A DNA stretch of 64,000 bases from Anaerolineaceae bacterium. Lineage in GTDB: Bacteria; Chloroflexota; Anaerolineae; Anaerolineales; Anaerolineaceae. This document shows, in pieces, positions 15,073 through 23,806 of this stretch; positions within the stretch are counted from its first letter, which is position 1; each line of letters starts with the position of its first letter. Both the position numbers and the translations under genes were made by a program. The stretch lies in NCBI GenBank assembly GCA_017417055.1, contig JAFPZX010000086.1, positions 1 to 64,000 of the forward strand, read 5' to 3'. The notes beneath the pieces were generated by a model. That model worked only from the letters and a program-made list of their open reading frames with translations, was not told the DNA's origin and did not search any database.

Positions 15073-15801
15073 ATGAGAAAATACCGTGTTGTGATCATTG
15101 ATGACGAGCAGATCATCGTTGAGGGACTGCGGAAGGTGGTCAAATGGGCGGACTTCAACTGCGAGGTCGCCGGGACCGCCGGAAATGCCCGCGTCGGTGC
15201 CACGCTGATCCGTCAACTGCAGCCGGACATCCTGATCACAGATATCTGCATGCCCGGGCAGGATGGATTGACGATGCTGGCGGGGCTGCGTTCGGAATTT
15301 CCGGATCTGCAAGTCACCGTGCTGACGGGGTACCGGGATTTTGCCTACGCGCAAGAGGCGATCCGACTGGGGGTCACTCGATTCCTGCTCAAACCGTCCA
15401 AGATGGCGGATATCAATGAGGCACTGAGTGCCATGACCGCAAAATTAGGGAGCAGGGAGCCTGCTCACGAGGATCAGAATACGGGTTCTTTTATCTGCAA
15501 CCGGGCAATCGCCTTCATTGAGGAGCATTACGCGGAAAAGCTGACGCTGCAGGAGGTTGCAGAGACCTGTTATGTCTCGCAGTGGCATCTTTCCAAACTG
15601 CTGAACAAATATACGGGGCAAAGCTTTTTAGACACGCTCAACCGCATCCGCATTGATGCGGCAAAGGAGCTGCTGAGGGATCCAAAGCTGAAGGTAGGGG
15701 ATGTGGGGCTGATGGTCGGCTATTCTGATACCGCTCACTTTTCACGAATCTTCAAAAAGATGACGGGCCTGAGCGCGAACGAATACCGCAATCAGCTGTA
15801 A
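15073..15801 (+). CDS. AraC-type two-component response regulator
   Basis: A 242-residue regulator. The receiver domain spans residues 1-120, with acidic residues Asp10/Asp11, phospho-acceptor Asp57 (ITDICMPG), and Lys107 in LLKPS. An AraC-type double helix-turn-helix occupies about 140-242 (LTLQEVAETCYVSQWHLSKLL, VGYSDTAHFSRIFKKMTG). Regulators of this YesN type usually control sugar transport and hydrolase genes next to them, here the CUT1 transporter upstream. No sensor kinase gene is adjacent, so the kinase must be elsewhere or the regulator is orphan. Confidence 0.9.
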   Translation: MRKYRVVIIDDEQIIVEGLRKVVKWADFNCEVAGTAGNARVGATLIRQLQPDILITDICMPGQDGLTMLAGLRSEFPDLQVTVLTGYRDFAYAQEAIRLGVTRFLLKPSKMADINEALSAMTAKLGSREPAHEDQNTGSFICNRAIAFIEEHYAEKLTLQEVAETCYVSQWHLSKLLNKYTGQSFLDTLNRIRIDAAKELLRDPKLKVGDVGLMVGYSDTAHFSRIFKKMTGLSANEYRNQL

Positions 15802-15818
15802 ACGCTTAATCTCAAGCC

Positions 15819-15882
15819 GGGGACTGTCCCTTCATAGGACTGTCCCCAGTTTGGAAAATAAGCATAAATCGGGACAGTCCCC
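15819..15882. terminator. Paired GGGGACTGTCCC palindromes between convergent genes
   Basis: GGGGACTGTCCC (15819-15830), GGACTGTCCCC (15837-15847) and GGGACAGTCCCC (15871-15882) can form a long stem. The element lies exactly between the convergent response regulator and PrdX genes, as a similar one does at 26917-26965, and may serve as a two-way terminator. Confidence 0.65.
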
Positions 15883-15893
15883 GAAATCATTAA

Positions 15894-16445
15894 TTACTCT
15901 CTTCCCCAGAGGGTGACGATGACAGGCTGGATGCCGAGTTTCGGCAGGATCTTTTCGGTCAAGTCGCTTGTTTTGAAGCGGATGGAGCTGGTGTTTTCGC
16001 AGGGGTGGCAGCCGAAATATTCCTCCTTCAGCACGTCCTCATCGATCGCCAGCGTCACCCGGTGATCTTTGTCATTGATGAGTCCCAGCACGGAAACACT
16101 GCCGGGATGCAGATCCAAAAGCTGTGCCATGGCATCTTCTTCCCCGAAGGAAAGCCGGCTGATGCCCATCTGTTTGGAGAGTTCTTTGGTCTTGAAGGGT
16201 TTGTCCCCGGGCATGATGAGCAGGTAGAAATTGGTCTTCTGCCGGTTGCAGAGAAAGAGGTTTTTGCAGATATGGACGTTCAGAATGGCATCCACCTGTT
16301 CGCAGACCTCCATCGAGGTCGCGGGCTGGTCGGCATGATCAGTTCTGTCAAATTCGATCCCGAGCTCATCCAGAAATGCATAAGCTCTGATCTCTCTTTC
16401 GCTCCGCCCGGTCATATCCGCCGGGGATCCGTGGAATAACTCCAT
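15894..16445 (-). CDS. Prolyl-tRNA editing protein (PrdX/YbaK family)
   Basis: A 183-residue member of the YbaK/ProX family of trans-editing deacylases, which hydrolyse mischarged Ala- or Cys-tRNA(Pro). The length and blocks match the PrdX subgroup: KNLFLCNRQKTNFYLLIMPG, KPFKTKELSKQMG, RLSFGEED, GSVSVLGLINDK and FGCHPCENTSS. A GGAGGG ribosome site precedes the ATG. The free-standing form complements prolyl-tRNA synthetases lacking an editing insert. It stands alone on its strand after the HD-GYP gene. Confidence 0.88.
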   Translation of the reverse strand: MELFHGSPADMTGRSEREIRAYAFLDELGIEFDRTDHADQPATSMEVCEQVDAILNVHICKNLFLCNRQKTNFYLLIMPGDKPFKTKELSKQMGISRLSFGEEDAMAQLLDLHPGSVSVLGLINDKDHRVTLAIDEDVLKEEYFGCHPCENTSSIRFKTSDLTEKILPKLGIQPVIVTLWGRE

Positions 16446-16488
16446 ATTTTTACCCTCCGCTGTGAGTCAATAAGATATCAGTTTCTAC

Positions 16489-18369
16489 TTAATCCGCCGC
16501 AAACATCTGGATCGTGCTGCGGAATGCCTTGACGGAAGAATCGTAATAGCGTTCCCCGTTACAAATAACGCTGATGACTTTTCCATCTTTACGCAGGATC
16601 GGATGACGGAGATAGGCTATGTCGGATTTCGCGAACTGGTTTTGGACCTGTTCGATATAATAAGCTCGTTCCTCCGGCGGGACAAGATCAAACTGCGTCA
16701 TCCTTCCGATAACGTCGCCGCGGGAATAACCGGTTAGTACTTCAAAATAGTCATCCACATCAATAATGCGTTCGTCGATATCCAGCATGTAACTTGTATA
16801 TTTGACAGGGGTTGTACTGCCGCTCCCGATTTCCTTCGAATCGCCCCGTTCGAACACGCGCACTTCACCGGCGCCGGTTTTCGCCCCGATAGCAAGAGAC
16901 GGATTCTCCTCCAGCAGGTTCAGGAATTCCACTGCAATATAAGGGTCAAACTGGGTCCCGGCATTGTCACGGATCTCCTGAATCGCTTTGCCCGGCAGCA
17001 TAGCTTTCCGATAGGCGCGGTCATTGACCATGGCATCATAGGCGTCCACAATGGAGATAATGCGGGAAAGCACCGGGATCTCGTCCTTCGCCAGTTTCGA
17101 GGGATATCCATTCCCGTCCCAGCGTTCATGATGATGAAGGATCATCTCCGCAATAGGACGCAGTTCCTCAGAGGACATGGCGATTTGATAGCCCTTTTCC
17201 GGATGCAATCGAAGGATTGCCCACTCCTCATCCGTCAGTTTGCCAGGTTTGTTCAGGATTTCGAGAGGAACCGCGATCTTCCCGATATCATGAAGCAGGC
17301 AAAGCAGCTGCAGCGAGGTCAGCTGCGCATCGGAAAGGCCGATCTTATGGCCAAGCGCGATTCCCATCTGCTGCGTACGCTTTACATGTTCTTCTGTATC
17401 AGAATCCACCTCCTCCAACGCGCGGACCAGCGAGGTGAGCGACTGAGAGCGGGAGGAATCGGTATTCAGCAGCTTTTTGATTTTCAGGTCATACTGCGCC
17501 TCTTCCAGCGCCTGCAGCAGCGTCCCGTGATCATGATGAGGGGCATATTTGATATCCGCGGATGTCGAACCAATTCCAAACAGGATATTGCTCTTACTTG
17601 ACCGAACCACAGACATGACAGCAACCATGAGGGATTCATCGTCGCATTGGCTGCTCACAACGATCAGCTCCGCTTCGTGACCGCGGAAGATAAAACTGCC
17701 CTGCGGCATGTTGGTCCGGATCGTTTCAGCCAGCGCGATAATGCGGGCATCTCCCTCTTCCCTCCCCATGGTACGGTTGATTTCCCGAAGGCCCAGAATA
17801 TCGAAAACCACAATAGATGACGGGAATTGTCCTTTTACCGCGCTGTCCAAAAGCATTTCCTGCGCTTTTTCATAAAACGCGTTCATGTTGAGGAATCCGG
17901 TCAGCCGGTCAACCTTTTTGTTTTCACGGAAAATCTCCATCTCAGCAAAACTGTTCAGGTTCCGGTTATAGTATTCTTCCTGCTCAACATCAATGATATA
18001 CACATAAAAATAAGGATTCCCGGCATGATCGCGGACCAGATGACCGAAATCCTCCATATAGCGGACCGTGCCCTGTTTGGTGATGATGCGATAGCGGACA
18101 TAATCATGCCGCTTCCCGCTGTTGAAAGTCTGCGCAAGAATGTTGCTCTCTACTTTGTCCAGATCTTCCGGGTGAACCATGCCTCTGAAGCTGTTCCCGG
18201 TATGAGCGCGGAAATCTTCAATGTCATCACAGCCGAACAGTGCGATAACATTCTCATCGGCATAGCGGATTTCTTCATTGCCGGAGGCATTGTAAATAAA
18301 GAACCCGGCAGGGACACCGGAAGGCGTACGGTTTTCGCCCGGATTAACGGAATTTGCAGTATCAGACAT
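16489..18369 (-). CDS. PAS-GGDEF-HD-GYP signalling protein, probable c-di-GMP phosphodiesterase
   Basis: A 626-residue cytoplasmic protein with four parts: a PAS domain (about 20-135), a GGDEF-like domain (about 150-300), an HD-GYP domain (about 320-490) and a C-terminal PAS-like domain (about 525-620). The HD-GYP part is intact, with LLHDIGKIAVP and HHERWDGNGYP, so it should hydrolyse cyclic di-GMP or a related dinucleotide. The GGDEF signature is replaced by RGHEAELIV, so it is unlikely to make c-di-GMP and may bind nucleotide instead. There are no membrane segments. It probably opposes cyclases such as that at 60083. Confidence 0.9.
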   Translation of the reverse strand: MSDTANSVNPGENRTPSGVPAGFFIYNASGNEEIRYADENVIALFGCDDIEDFRAHTGNSFRGMVHPEDLDKVESNILAQTFNSGKRHDYVRYRIITKQGTVRYMEDFGHLVRDHAGNPYFYVYIIDVEQEEYYNRNLNSFAEMEIFRENKKVDRLTGFLNMNAFYEKAQEMLLDSAVKGQFPSSIVVFDILGLREINRTMGREEGDARIIALAETIRTNMPQGSFIFRGHEAELIVVSSQCDDESLMVAVMSVVRSSKSNILFGIGSTSADIKYAPHHDHGTLLQALEEAQYDLKIKKLLNTDSSRSQSLTSLVRALEEVDSDTEEHVKRTQQMGIALGHKIGLSDAQLTSLQLLCLLHDIGKIAVPLEILNKPGKLTDEEWAILRLHPEKGYQIAMSSEELRPIAEMILHHHERWDGNGYPSKLAKDEIPVLSRIISIVDAYDAMVNDRAYRKAMLPGKAIQEIRDNAGTQFDPYIAVEFLNLLEENPSLAIGAKTGAGEVRVFERGDSKEIGSGSTTPVKYTSYMLDIDERIIDVDDYFEVLTGYSRGDVIGRMTQFDLVPPEERAYYIEQVQNQFAKSDIAYLRHPILRKDGKVISVICNGERYYDSSVKAFRSTIQMFAAD

Positions 18370-18478
18370 GGGCAGGTCCTTATTATCGCGGTGAATGAGC
18401 CAATGCAGTCTGTTTTGCTGACTCAGACGAACAAATTAGCGTTTTCATGAGGAAACGCGGATTTATTCCAATGAAGAC

Positions 18479-18515
18479 GGGAGGACAGTTCTGCGTTTCG
18501 CACAAAACCGTCCCC
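18479..18515. repeat. Short intergenic palindrome (GGACAGTTCTGCG/CGCACAAAACCGTCC)
   Basis: One of four short copies (also 29243, 31799, 50118) with ends GGGAGGACAGTTC and ACCGTCCCC and a GCG(T/C)(T/G)(T/A)CGC centre. Confidence 0.7.
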
Positions 18516-18686
18516 AAAACTCAATTTGTCAATGTTTTCATAAGATTCCGATAAATAATTAGCCGAATCTAAGGAACAACAACAATTTTACCATTTATCA
18601 TAATTTCATTTTTAAGTTATGTGATAAATTCCATTAACAAAAACGAATCACCGATTCCTGTTCTCACGTCTGCCAGTTTTGCTTTG

Positions 18687-18813
18687 ACCCACCACAGAGT
18701 GCAGTCCTGCTGTGCCGGCTTCAAGGTAGCGAAGCTCCTGCTCTGAATCTAAATTCAGACGAAGTCTGTACCATACAGAGCAGGCTCTCAGGGCAGACCT
18801 CGTGTGCTCCGTG
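18687..18813 (-). repeat. GTGCAGTC-family element with an enlarged loop
   Basis: The ends ACAGAGTGCAGTC and GGCAGACCTCGTGTGC match the other copies, but the centre is longer and contains a second imperfect repeat around GTACCATACAGAGC, related to bases 11265-11285. It reaches the 3' end of the kinase gene on the minus strand. The 364-base gap 18452-18815 holds only this element and the palindrome at 18479. Confidence 0.6.
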
Positions 18814-18815
18814 AA

Positions 18816-19745
18816 TCAGCAGCTGCGCAAAAGAACCGGCTGAGGAGTCACCGCATAGAGCCGATCCAATTCCGCGGATTTCAGCAGCTCATAAGAATAC
18901 GCAGAGGCGCATCCGCACGCCACAGCATAGCGCAGACATTCAGCCCGGTCAGCATGATCGCTGTCCAGGGCAACAAAACCGGCTACCATGGAGTCACCCG
19001 CCCCGGTCGAGTCGATCAGAGTGCCTTTCGGGACAGCGCAGGAATATACGCCGCCGCTGTCCGCTGCAAGCAAGGCGCCATCCGGGCCAAGTGAAACCAG
19101 AACATTCGCCGCACCCATCTTCCGCAATTTAAGCGCCGCAGAAGCGATTTCATCTAAGGAATTCAGTTTTGTCTGAAACACATCCTCCAATTCAGCCTTG
19201 TTCGGTTTGATCAGCCAGGGATGGTTTGCCAGTGCAGAAAGAAGATTTTTTCCCGAGGTATCCACCACAACGCGCACATCCCGTCCGTGCAGCGCATTGA
19301 TCAGAACGGAATAGATATCAGACGGCATCCCTTTTGGCGGATTACCGGAAAGGATCAGTATATCTCCGGCGGCGAGTCGCGCTGCCTTATCTTCCAACTT
19401 TTTCAAATCGCTTTCTGATACCCGGGGACCGTCCGCGTTGATTTCCGACTCAACATCGGACTTAATCTTCACATTGATCCGGGAGCAGCCGTCCTTCACC
19501 CGGATAAAGTCGTGCCGAATCCCATCCGCATCCAGCATACGGATCAATTCATCTCCGACAAAGCCTGCAACAAACCCCAGGCAGACACTCTCAAAACCAA
19601 GCCGGCTGATAACAACGGACACATTGATCCCTTTGCCGCCGGCACGGAAAGCTGTTTGCTTCGTCCGGTTCAGTTCCCCGGGTTCAAAATGATCCAGCCA
19701 CATCAGATAATCCAGTGCGGGAGATAATGTAACGGTATAAATCAT
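18816..19745 (-). CDS. PfkB-family sugar-phosphate kinase, 1-phosphofructokinase-like
   Basis: A 309-residue ribokinase-fold enzyme. It starts MIYTVTLSPALDYLMWL, has the first PfkB signature around AGGKGINVSVVISRLG, and the second as DSTGAGDSMVAGF with the catalytic Asp in GAGD. The MIYTVTLxPALDY start and length are those of the 1-phosphofructokinase/tagatose-6-phosphate kinase subgroup, which phosphorylates a sugar phosphate to a bisphosphate for glycolysis. The start at 19745 fits the family better than the ATG at 19754. No PTS or fructose genes are adjacent, so the exact substrate is uncertain. Confidence 0.85.
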   Translation of the reverse strand: MIYTVTLSPALDYLMWLDHFEPGELNRTKQTAFRAGGKGINVSVVISRLGFESVCLGFVAGFVGDELIRMLDADGIRHDFIRVKDGCSRINVKIKSDVESEINADGPRVSESDLKKLEDKAARLAAGDILILSGNPPKGMPSDIYSVLINALHGRDVRVVVDTSGKNLLSALANHPWLIKPNKAELEDVFQTKLNSLDEIASAALKLRKMGAANVLVSLGPDGALLAADSGGVYSCAVPKGTLIDSTGAGDSMVAGFVALDSDHADRAECLRYAVACGCASAYSYELLKSAELDRLYAVTPQPVLLRSC

Positions 19746-19896
19746 TTTCTCCATTCCCCATAACTTTATTTTTTTACCATCTGCTATTCACAGAGCACAT
19801 GCATGCAAGTCCCCCATGTGCGTCACCACGTATTTTGGCAAACCCATGAATTGTAATTTTTACGAATCAAGGAACAGCACTCCTTTTCAAATCAAT

Positions 19897-19925
19897 TTGA
19901 CAACAAATCAGAAATATATTATAAT
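19897..19925 (+). promoter_or_regulatory. Consensus promoter for an antisense RNA
   Basis: TTGACA (19897-19902) and TATAAT (19920-19925) with exactly 17 bases between: a perfect sigma70 promoter. There is no reading frame downstream on this strand. It fires toward the 3' end of the small toxin-like gene at 20021-20137. Confidence 0.85.
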
Positions 19926-19931
19926 AGAGAT

Positions 19932-20070
19932 ACTTAAATAAGTAGGTGCCGCCGGTATCGGTCTGGCCTTCATTGTTCAGTATAAGAAATAGCTGCCCAA
20001 GTTAGCGAGACCTGGGGCGGCTATTTCTGTTTAAGAGACTTCTCATCAGCTTTTTTATCGCGGCCAATCC
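19932..20070 (+). ncRNA. Probable antisense antitoxin RNA
   Basis: A transcript from the promoter at 19897-19925 would begin near 19932, contain the strong hairpin 19985-20028, and overlap the 3' half of the small hydrophobic reading frame on the other strand. The end is uncertain; a T run at 20051-20056 is one possible stop. This is the layout of type I antitoxin RNAs of the txpA/RatA or bsrG/SR4 kind. Confidence 0.55.
19985..20028. terminator. Strong hairpin at the end of the small toxin-like gene
   Basis: AGAAATAGCTGCCC (19985-19998) pairs with GGGCGGCTATTTCT (20015-20028), with one bulge or G-T pair. It includes the stop codon of the toxin-like gene and would end its transcript. It is also present in the opposing RNA. 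Confidence 0.8.
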
Positions 20071-20137
20071 GGTATCCCAACATAAAAACTGAGACAACCA
20101 AACCGATCACGGCAACAAATTCACCGAACGTTAACAT
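20021..20137 (-). CDS. Small hydrophobic type I toxin-like peptide
   Basis: A 38-residue peptide starting MLTFGEFVAVIGLVVSVFML, one membrane-spanning segment, followed by a charged tail (GYRIGRDKKADEKSLKQK). This is the build of the 'putative holin-like toxin' peptides of type I toxin-antitoxin loci, which insert in the membrane when over-made. The ribosome site AAAGGAGG (20146-20153) is perfect. The stop codon lies within a terminator hairpin, and a consensus promoter fires antisense from 19897. An inverted repeat ACGGAGGG/CCCTCCGT (20196-20225) lies in its likely leader. It is shorter than most gene finders report. Confidence 0.7.
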   Translation of the reverse strand: MLTFGEFVAVIGLVVSVFMLGYRIGRDKKADEKSLKQK

Positions 20138-20195
20138 CCCATCGCACCTCCTTTCCGGTCAGATTCAATGCAAACCGCATTGATGCTTCCCATAC

Positions 20196-20225
20196 ACGGA
20201 GGGGCTAAACAGTCAATCCCTCCGT
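20196..20225. promoter_or_regulatory. Leader hairpin of the toxin-like gene
   Basis: ACGGAGGG (20196-20203) and CCCTCCGT (20218-20225) are exact complements with a 14-base loop, 60 bases upstream of the start on the minus strand. It could fold the toxin mRNA leader and limit translation. The rest of 19746-20385 holds the antisense promoter, the hairpins and nothing else I can see. Confidence 0.5.
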
Positions 20226-20385
20226 ATAAGCCGGAAGGCCAGTCCGTCCACCTTGTCTGACAGCACCCAATTTCATTGTAACATAAAAAATTCAAAGAAA
20301 AAATAACTTTAACAATCCGATCAAAATGAAACCAATCAGGAGTAAGATTAATCTATTCAAAAAACTACCCATGGAGGATCAGCCC

Positions 20386-22440
20386 ATGAAGATCTATGTA
20401 GACGCAAACGCAGAGCGCGACGGAAACGGAACCAAAGGAATGCCTTATAAAAGAATCGGAGAGGCAGCGCAGACTGCTCAGCCCGGTGATGAAGTGATCG
20501 TAAAGCCCGGCATCTACCGGGAATACGTAAACCCGAAAAACGCGGGCACACCGGACGCGCGGATCACCTATCGGAGCGAGATTCCCCTGGCAGCGGAAAT
20601 TACCGGCGCGGAACTGCTGACCGGATGGCAGCCATATGAAGGTACCGTCTGGAAGGCTGCTGTGCACAACAGCATCTTCGGTGAATACAATCCCTACACG
20701 ACCTATGTTTATGGGGACTGGTATTTCGCGGGACGTTCCAAACATACGGGATGTGTTTACCTGAATGACAAAATGCTTTACGAAGCCGCAAGCCTTGAAG
20801 ACTGCATTTCGGCACAAAAGTCAGAAACCTCCTGGGAACCCGAAGCGAGCATTTATCAATGGTACGCCCGGCAGGAAAACGACTTTACGATCTTTTACGC
20901 TAATTTTCAGGACAAAGACCCCAACAGGGAAAAAATTGAAATCAATGTCCGCAGAGAATGTTTCTTTCCGTCCGAAACCGGCATCGGTTATCTGACAGTG
21001 AGCGGGTTCAAAATCAGCAAAGCCGCCACTACCTGGGCACCGCCGGCCGCTTTCCAGGACGGAATGATCGGCCCAAACTGGTCCAAAGGCTGGATCATTG
21101 AGGACTGCGACATCTCCAACAGCAAATGTGCGGGGATCTGCCTTGGCAAATACTACGATCCCGACAACGACCATTACTTCACCCGGAAACATGTCAAGAG
21201 CCCGACCCAAATGGAGCGGGATGCGGTCTGCCGCGGGCAGTATCACGGATGGAAGAAGGAAAAAATCGGCTCTCACATCATCCGCCGCAACAACATCCAC
21301 CATTGCGAACAGGGCGGCATTATCGGACGCATGGGCGGCGTTTTTTCTATCATCGAGGACAATCACATCCACCACATCAACAATATGATGGAACTGGGCG
21401 GAGCTGAAATTGCCGGCATCAAAATGCATGCCGCCATTGATGTGATCATGCGTCGGAATTACATCCACCACTGCACCATGGGCATCTGGACAGACTGGGA
21501 AGCCCAGGGCACCCGCATTACACAAAACCTGCTCCATGACAATCAAAAGCCGGCCTTTTCCAAACAGCTGAAGGGCGGCATGATGAGCCAGGACATCTTT
21601 GTGGAAGTCGGTCACGGTCCGACGCTGATCGACAACAACATACTGCTCTCTGAAGTATCGCTCCGTATGGCAACCGAGGGCGTCGCGATGGTGCATAACC
21701 TGATCTGCGGCAGCCTCACCTGCGTCGGCAGCGGCACGGATTCCATCGTCGAAGGAGTACTCCGCCAGCGCTATACGCCCTATCACATTCCCCACCGAAC
21801 GGAGGTGATGGGATTCATGACCATCCTTCACGGAGATGACCGATTCTATAACAACATTTTCGTGCAGAAATGGCCGCGTGAGGAAGCGTCCATCCTTTCG
21901 GACAGTGAAGCAGACAAACGCTTCACTGAAAATCGTGAAGTCGGCACACATGTGATGAATGACTACCCGACTTATGATGAGTGGATCGCTCATTTTGATA
22001 TGGAAAGCGAAACACCGGACATGAAAAAGCTCGAGAAATATCACTTCAGCCCGCTCCCTGTCTGGTCCGAGGGAAATGTCTATCTGAACGGCGCTCAGGC
22101 GTGCAAAAATGAGAAAAACGGATTCGTTAATGATCAAGCCTCAGTATTTGTAGAACTTGATGAAAACAACGGTGATCCCATTCCGAAAACCAATCTGTAT
22201 GAATTCATCAAGGACTTCAGAACAGCCATGATCTCAACCGAGACCCTGGGAGAGGCATTTGAACCGGAGCAGCGATTTGAAAATCCGGACGAAACCGACA
22301 TCACCTTTGACGTTGATTACAACGGGAATCACCGCAGTCTGAATATACTCCCCGGTCCTTTTGCGGACGCCGCAGAGATTTACACCAGGCTTTGGACCGG
22401 CACGGCTGCGGCCGCCACTGAACAGAACAATATAGCATAA
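20386..22440 (+). CDS. GH120 family beta-xylosidase
   Basis: A 684-residue right-handed beta-helix protein that matches GH120 enzymes such as Thermoanaerobacterium XylC in many blocks: DGNGTKGMPYKRIGEAA, GLIGPNWSKGWIIED-like IGPNWSKGWIIED, IGSHIIRRNNIHHC, AGIKMHAAIDVIMRRN, GIWTDWEAQGTR and DIFVEVGHGP. The catalytic pair known in the family, Asp in DWEAQ and Glu in VEVGHGP, is present as Asp370 and Glu407. It should release xylose from xylo-oligosaccharides. There is no signal peptide, so it acts inside the cell on imported oligosaccharides. The start at 20386 has GGAGG 8 bases upstream; ATGs at 20326 and 20371 are also in frame. Confidence 0.9.
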   Translation: MKIYVDANAERDGNGTKGMPYKRIGEAAQTAQPGDEVIVKPGIYREYVNPKNAGTPDARITYRSEIPLAAEITGAELLTGWQPYEGTVWKAAVHNSIFGEYNPYTTYVYGDWYFAGRSKHTGCVYLNDKMLYEAASLEDCISAQKSETSWEPEASIYQWYARQENDFTIFYANFQDKDPNREKIEINVRRECFFPSETGIGYLTVSGFKISKAATTWAPPAAFQDGMIGPNWSKGWIIEDCDISNSKCAGICLGKYYDPDNDHYFTRKHVKSPTQMERDAVCRGQYHGWKKEKIGSHIIRRNNIHHCEQGGIIGRMGGVFSIIEDNHIHHINNMMELGGAEIAGIKMHAAIDVIMRRNYIHHCTMGIWTDWEAQGTRITQNLLHDNQKPAFSKQLKGGMMSQDIFVEVGHGPTLIDNNILLSEVSLRMATEGVAMVHNLICGSLTCVGSGTDSIVEGVLRQRYTPYHIPHRTEVMGFMTILHGDDRFYNNIFVQKWPREEASILSDSEADKRFTENREVGTHVMNDYPTYDEWIAHFDMESETPDMKKLEKYHFSPLPVWSEGNVYLNGAQACKNEKNGFVNDQASVFVELDENNGDPIPKTNLYEFIKDFRTAMISTETLGEAFEPEQRFENPDETDITFDVDYNGNHRSLNILPGPFADAAEIYTRLWTGTAAAATEQNNIA

Positions 22441-22441
22441 A

Positions 22442-23666
22442 ATGAGAGAGCCTATGAATTCATATACGGAAAAACTGGAATCCGGTGCGTCAAACCTGTA
22501 CGAATATGAAGCCGCTGAAGAACTGCCCCGAATCATCGCATCATTCCGCGGACATGGGGCGGCACTCAGCCGGTTCCTTGACGAACACGGATTTTCTTCT
22601 GACCACGAAGACACTCCGGAAGCCAAGGCAGCCTTTTTTGAAGCAGAAATTCAAAGACGCGGGAATTGGCATACAAAAGGCCCGCAATGCTCTCAAATGG
22701 CTCACGGAACCAAATGCCTTCGAGCGGGAAACAGGGTTCCGTATCGCTTTTGCGCTGGGGTTAAACATCGACGAGACGGATGATTTTTTCCGCACCGTGC
22801 TGCTGAACCGAAGCTTCGACTGTCACACCATTGAAGAAGCGATTTATTATTACTGTATATATCATGGAAAAGATTACCCCACGGCTGCAAAACTTATCGA
22901 AGCCGCTCCACATCCAACGGAAAGCACAGTACCCTCCGCAGGAGAGGTTTTGTATACCAAAAATATTATTTCTTTCCTGCACAGCTGTCCATCTGATGAA
23001 GCTCTTCTCCGGTATTTCCAGGAGAATCTTGCCCAATTCGGATACAACCAGGTAAAAGCCAAGGAGTTTATCCGACACTTGTGGGAGCGGATCAGTGGTC
23101 CTGATGGACTGGCAGCACAGGAACGCAGATATTTTCCGCAGCAGGAAAAGGGCAGCAATCCACCCGTGGAAAATTCTACCTGGGGCATCTATCTGCAAAT
23201 CCTCGGGCTGTCGTTCGATACAGACCGGATCGAAGCAGACCGCACCATCAAGCCCATCCTCGACAACCGCGTTTTCATGCACCAGTTCGCGGCGGATAAT
23301 TATCCGACACGGCAAAGCATTGAAAAACTGCTGCGGGGAGAATCCGCAAAACATGACCTGACGAGAAAAACGCTGATCCTTCTGGTATTTTATCAGTTCT
23401 GGATGGAAACAGCCCTCTCCCACAGCGGGATCAAATCTTACGAGGCCGGAGAACATGACCGGGACCGCTTTCTCAATGAGTTGGACCAATACCTTCTGGA
23501 CGCCGGCTTTCCGGAAATTTACGCGGGAAATCCTTATGACTGGATATTCCTGTGGTCGGCAAACCGTTCTGCTCCGCTGATTGCATTCCGAAGTTACTGG
23601 CAGCTGCTGAGCGCTGAGTTCAGTGAGAGGATGTATGACGTTAGACGAATGAAGAAGAATGAATAG
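22442..23666 (+). pseudogene. Frameshifted gene paired with the kinase-STAND gene
   Basis: Two overlapping frames together make one protein. The first (from 22442 or the ATG at 22454) gives the natural N-terminus with MNSYTEKLESGASNLYEYEAA and reads into PEAKAAFFEAE. The second continues as KFKDAGIGIQKARNALKWL and runs to 23666. They join if a run of six T at 22634-22639 is read as five. The joined product is about 400 residues, mostly helical, with a small regulator-like segment (FALGLNIDETDDFFRTVLL, IEEAIYYYCIYHGKDYPTA) seen in Firmicutes proteins encoded beside protein-kinase genes. It may be a true mutation, a phase-variable tract, a programmed shift or a sequencing error. Confidence 0.7.
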
Positions 23667-23806
23667 ATATTGAAGTATCAGATTTTTGTAAGGCTGCAGG
23701 TAACACCCAATTGCCTAATGCCTATTGCCTAATGCCGCAGGGAGAAAACCAACAGAGAAAAATAATGATTTAAAATCAATGCATCTTTGATTAAGAAGCA
23801 AGCGAT

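Noticed and set aside
20821..22137. 438-codon minus-strand frame over the GH120 gene
   Set aside because: The plus strand matches GH120 enzymes throughout, so this is a GC-driven shadow.
22485..22640. N-terminal part of the second frame at 22485 as the true protein start
   Set aside because: Its sequence is low-complexity and basic, while the alternative frame gives a natural N-terminus with a start right after the GH120 stop; a frameshift explains both.
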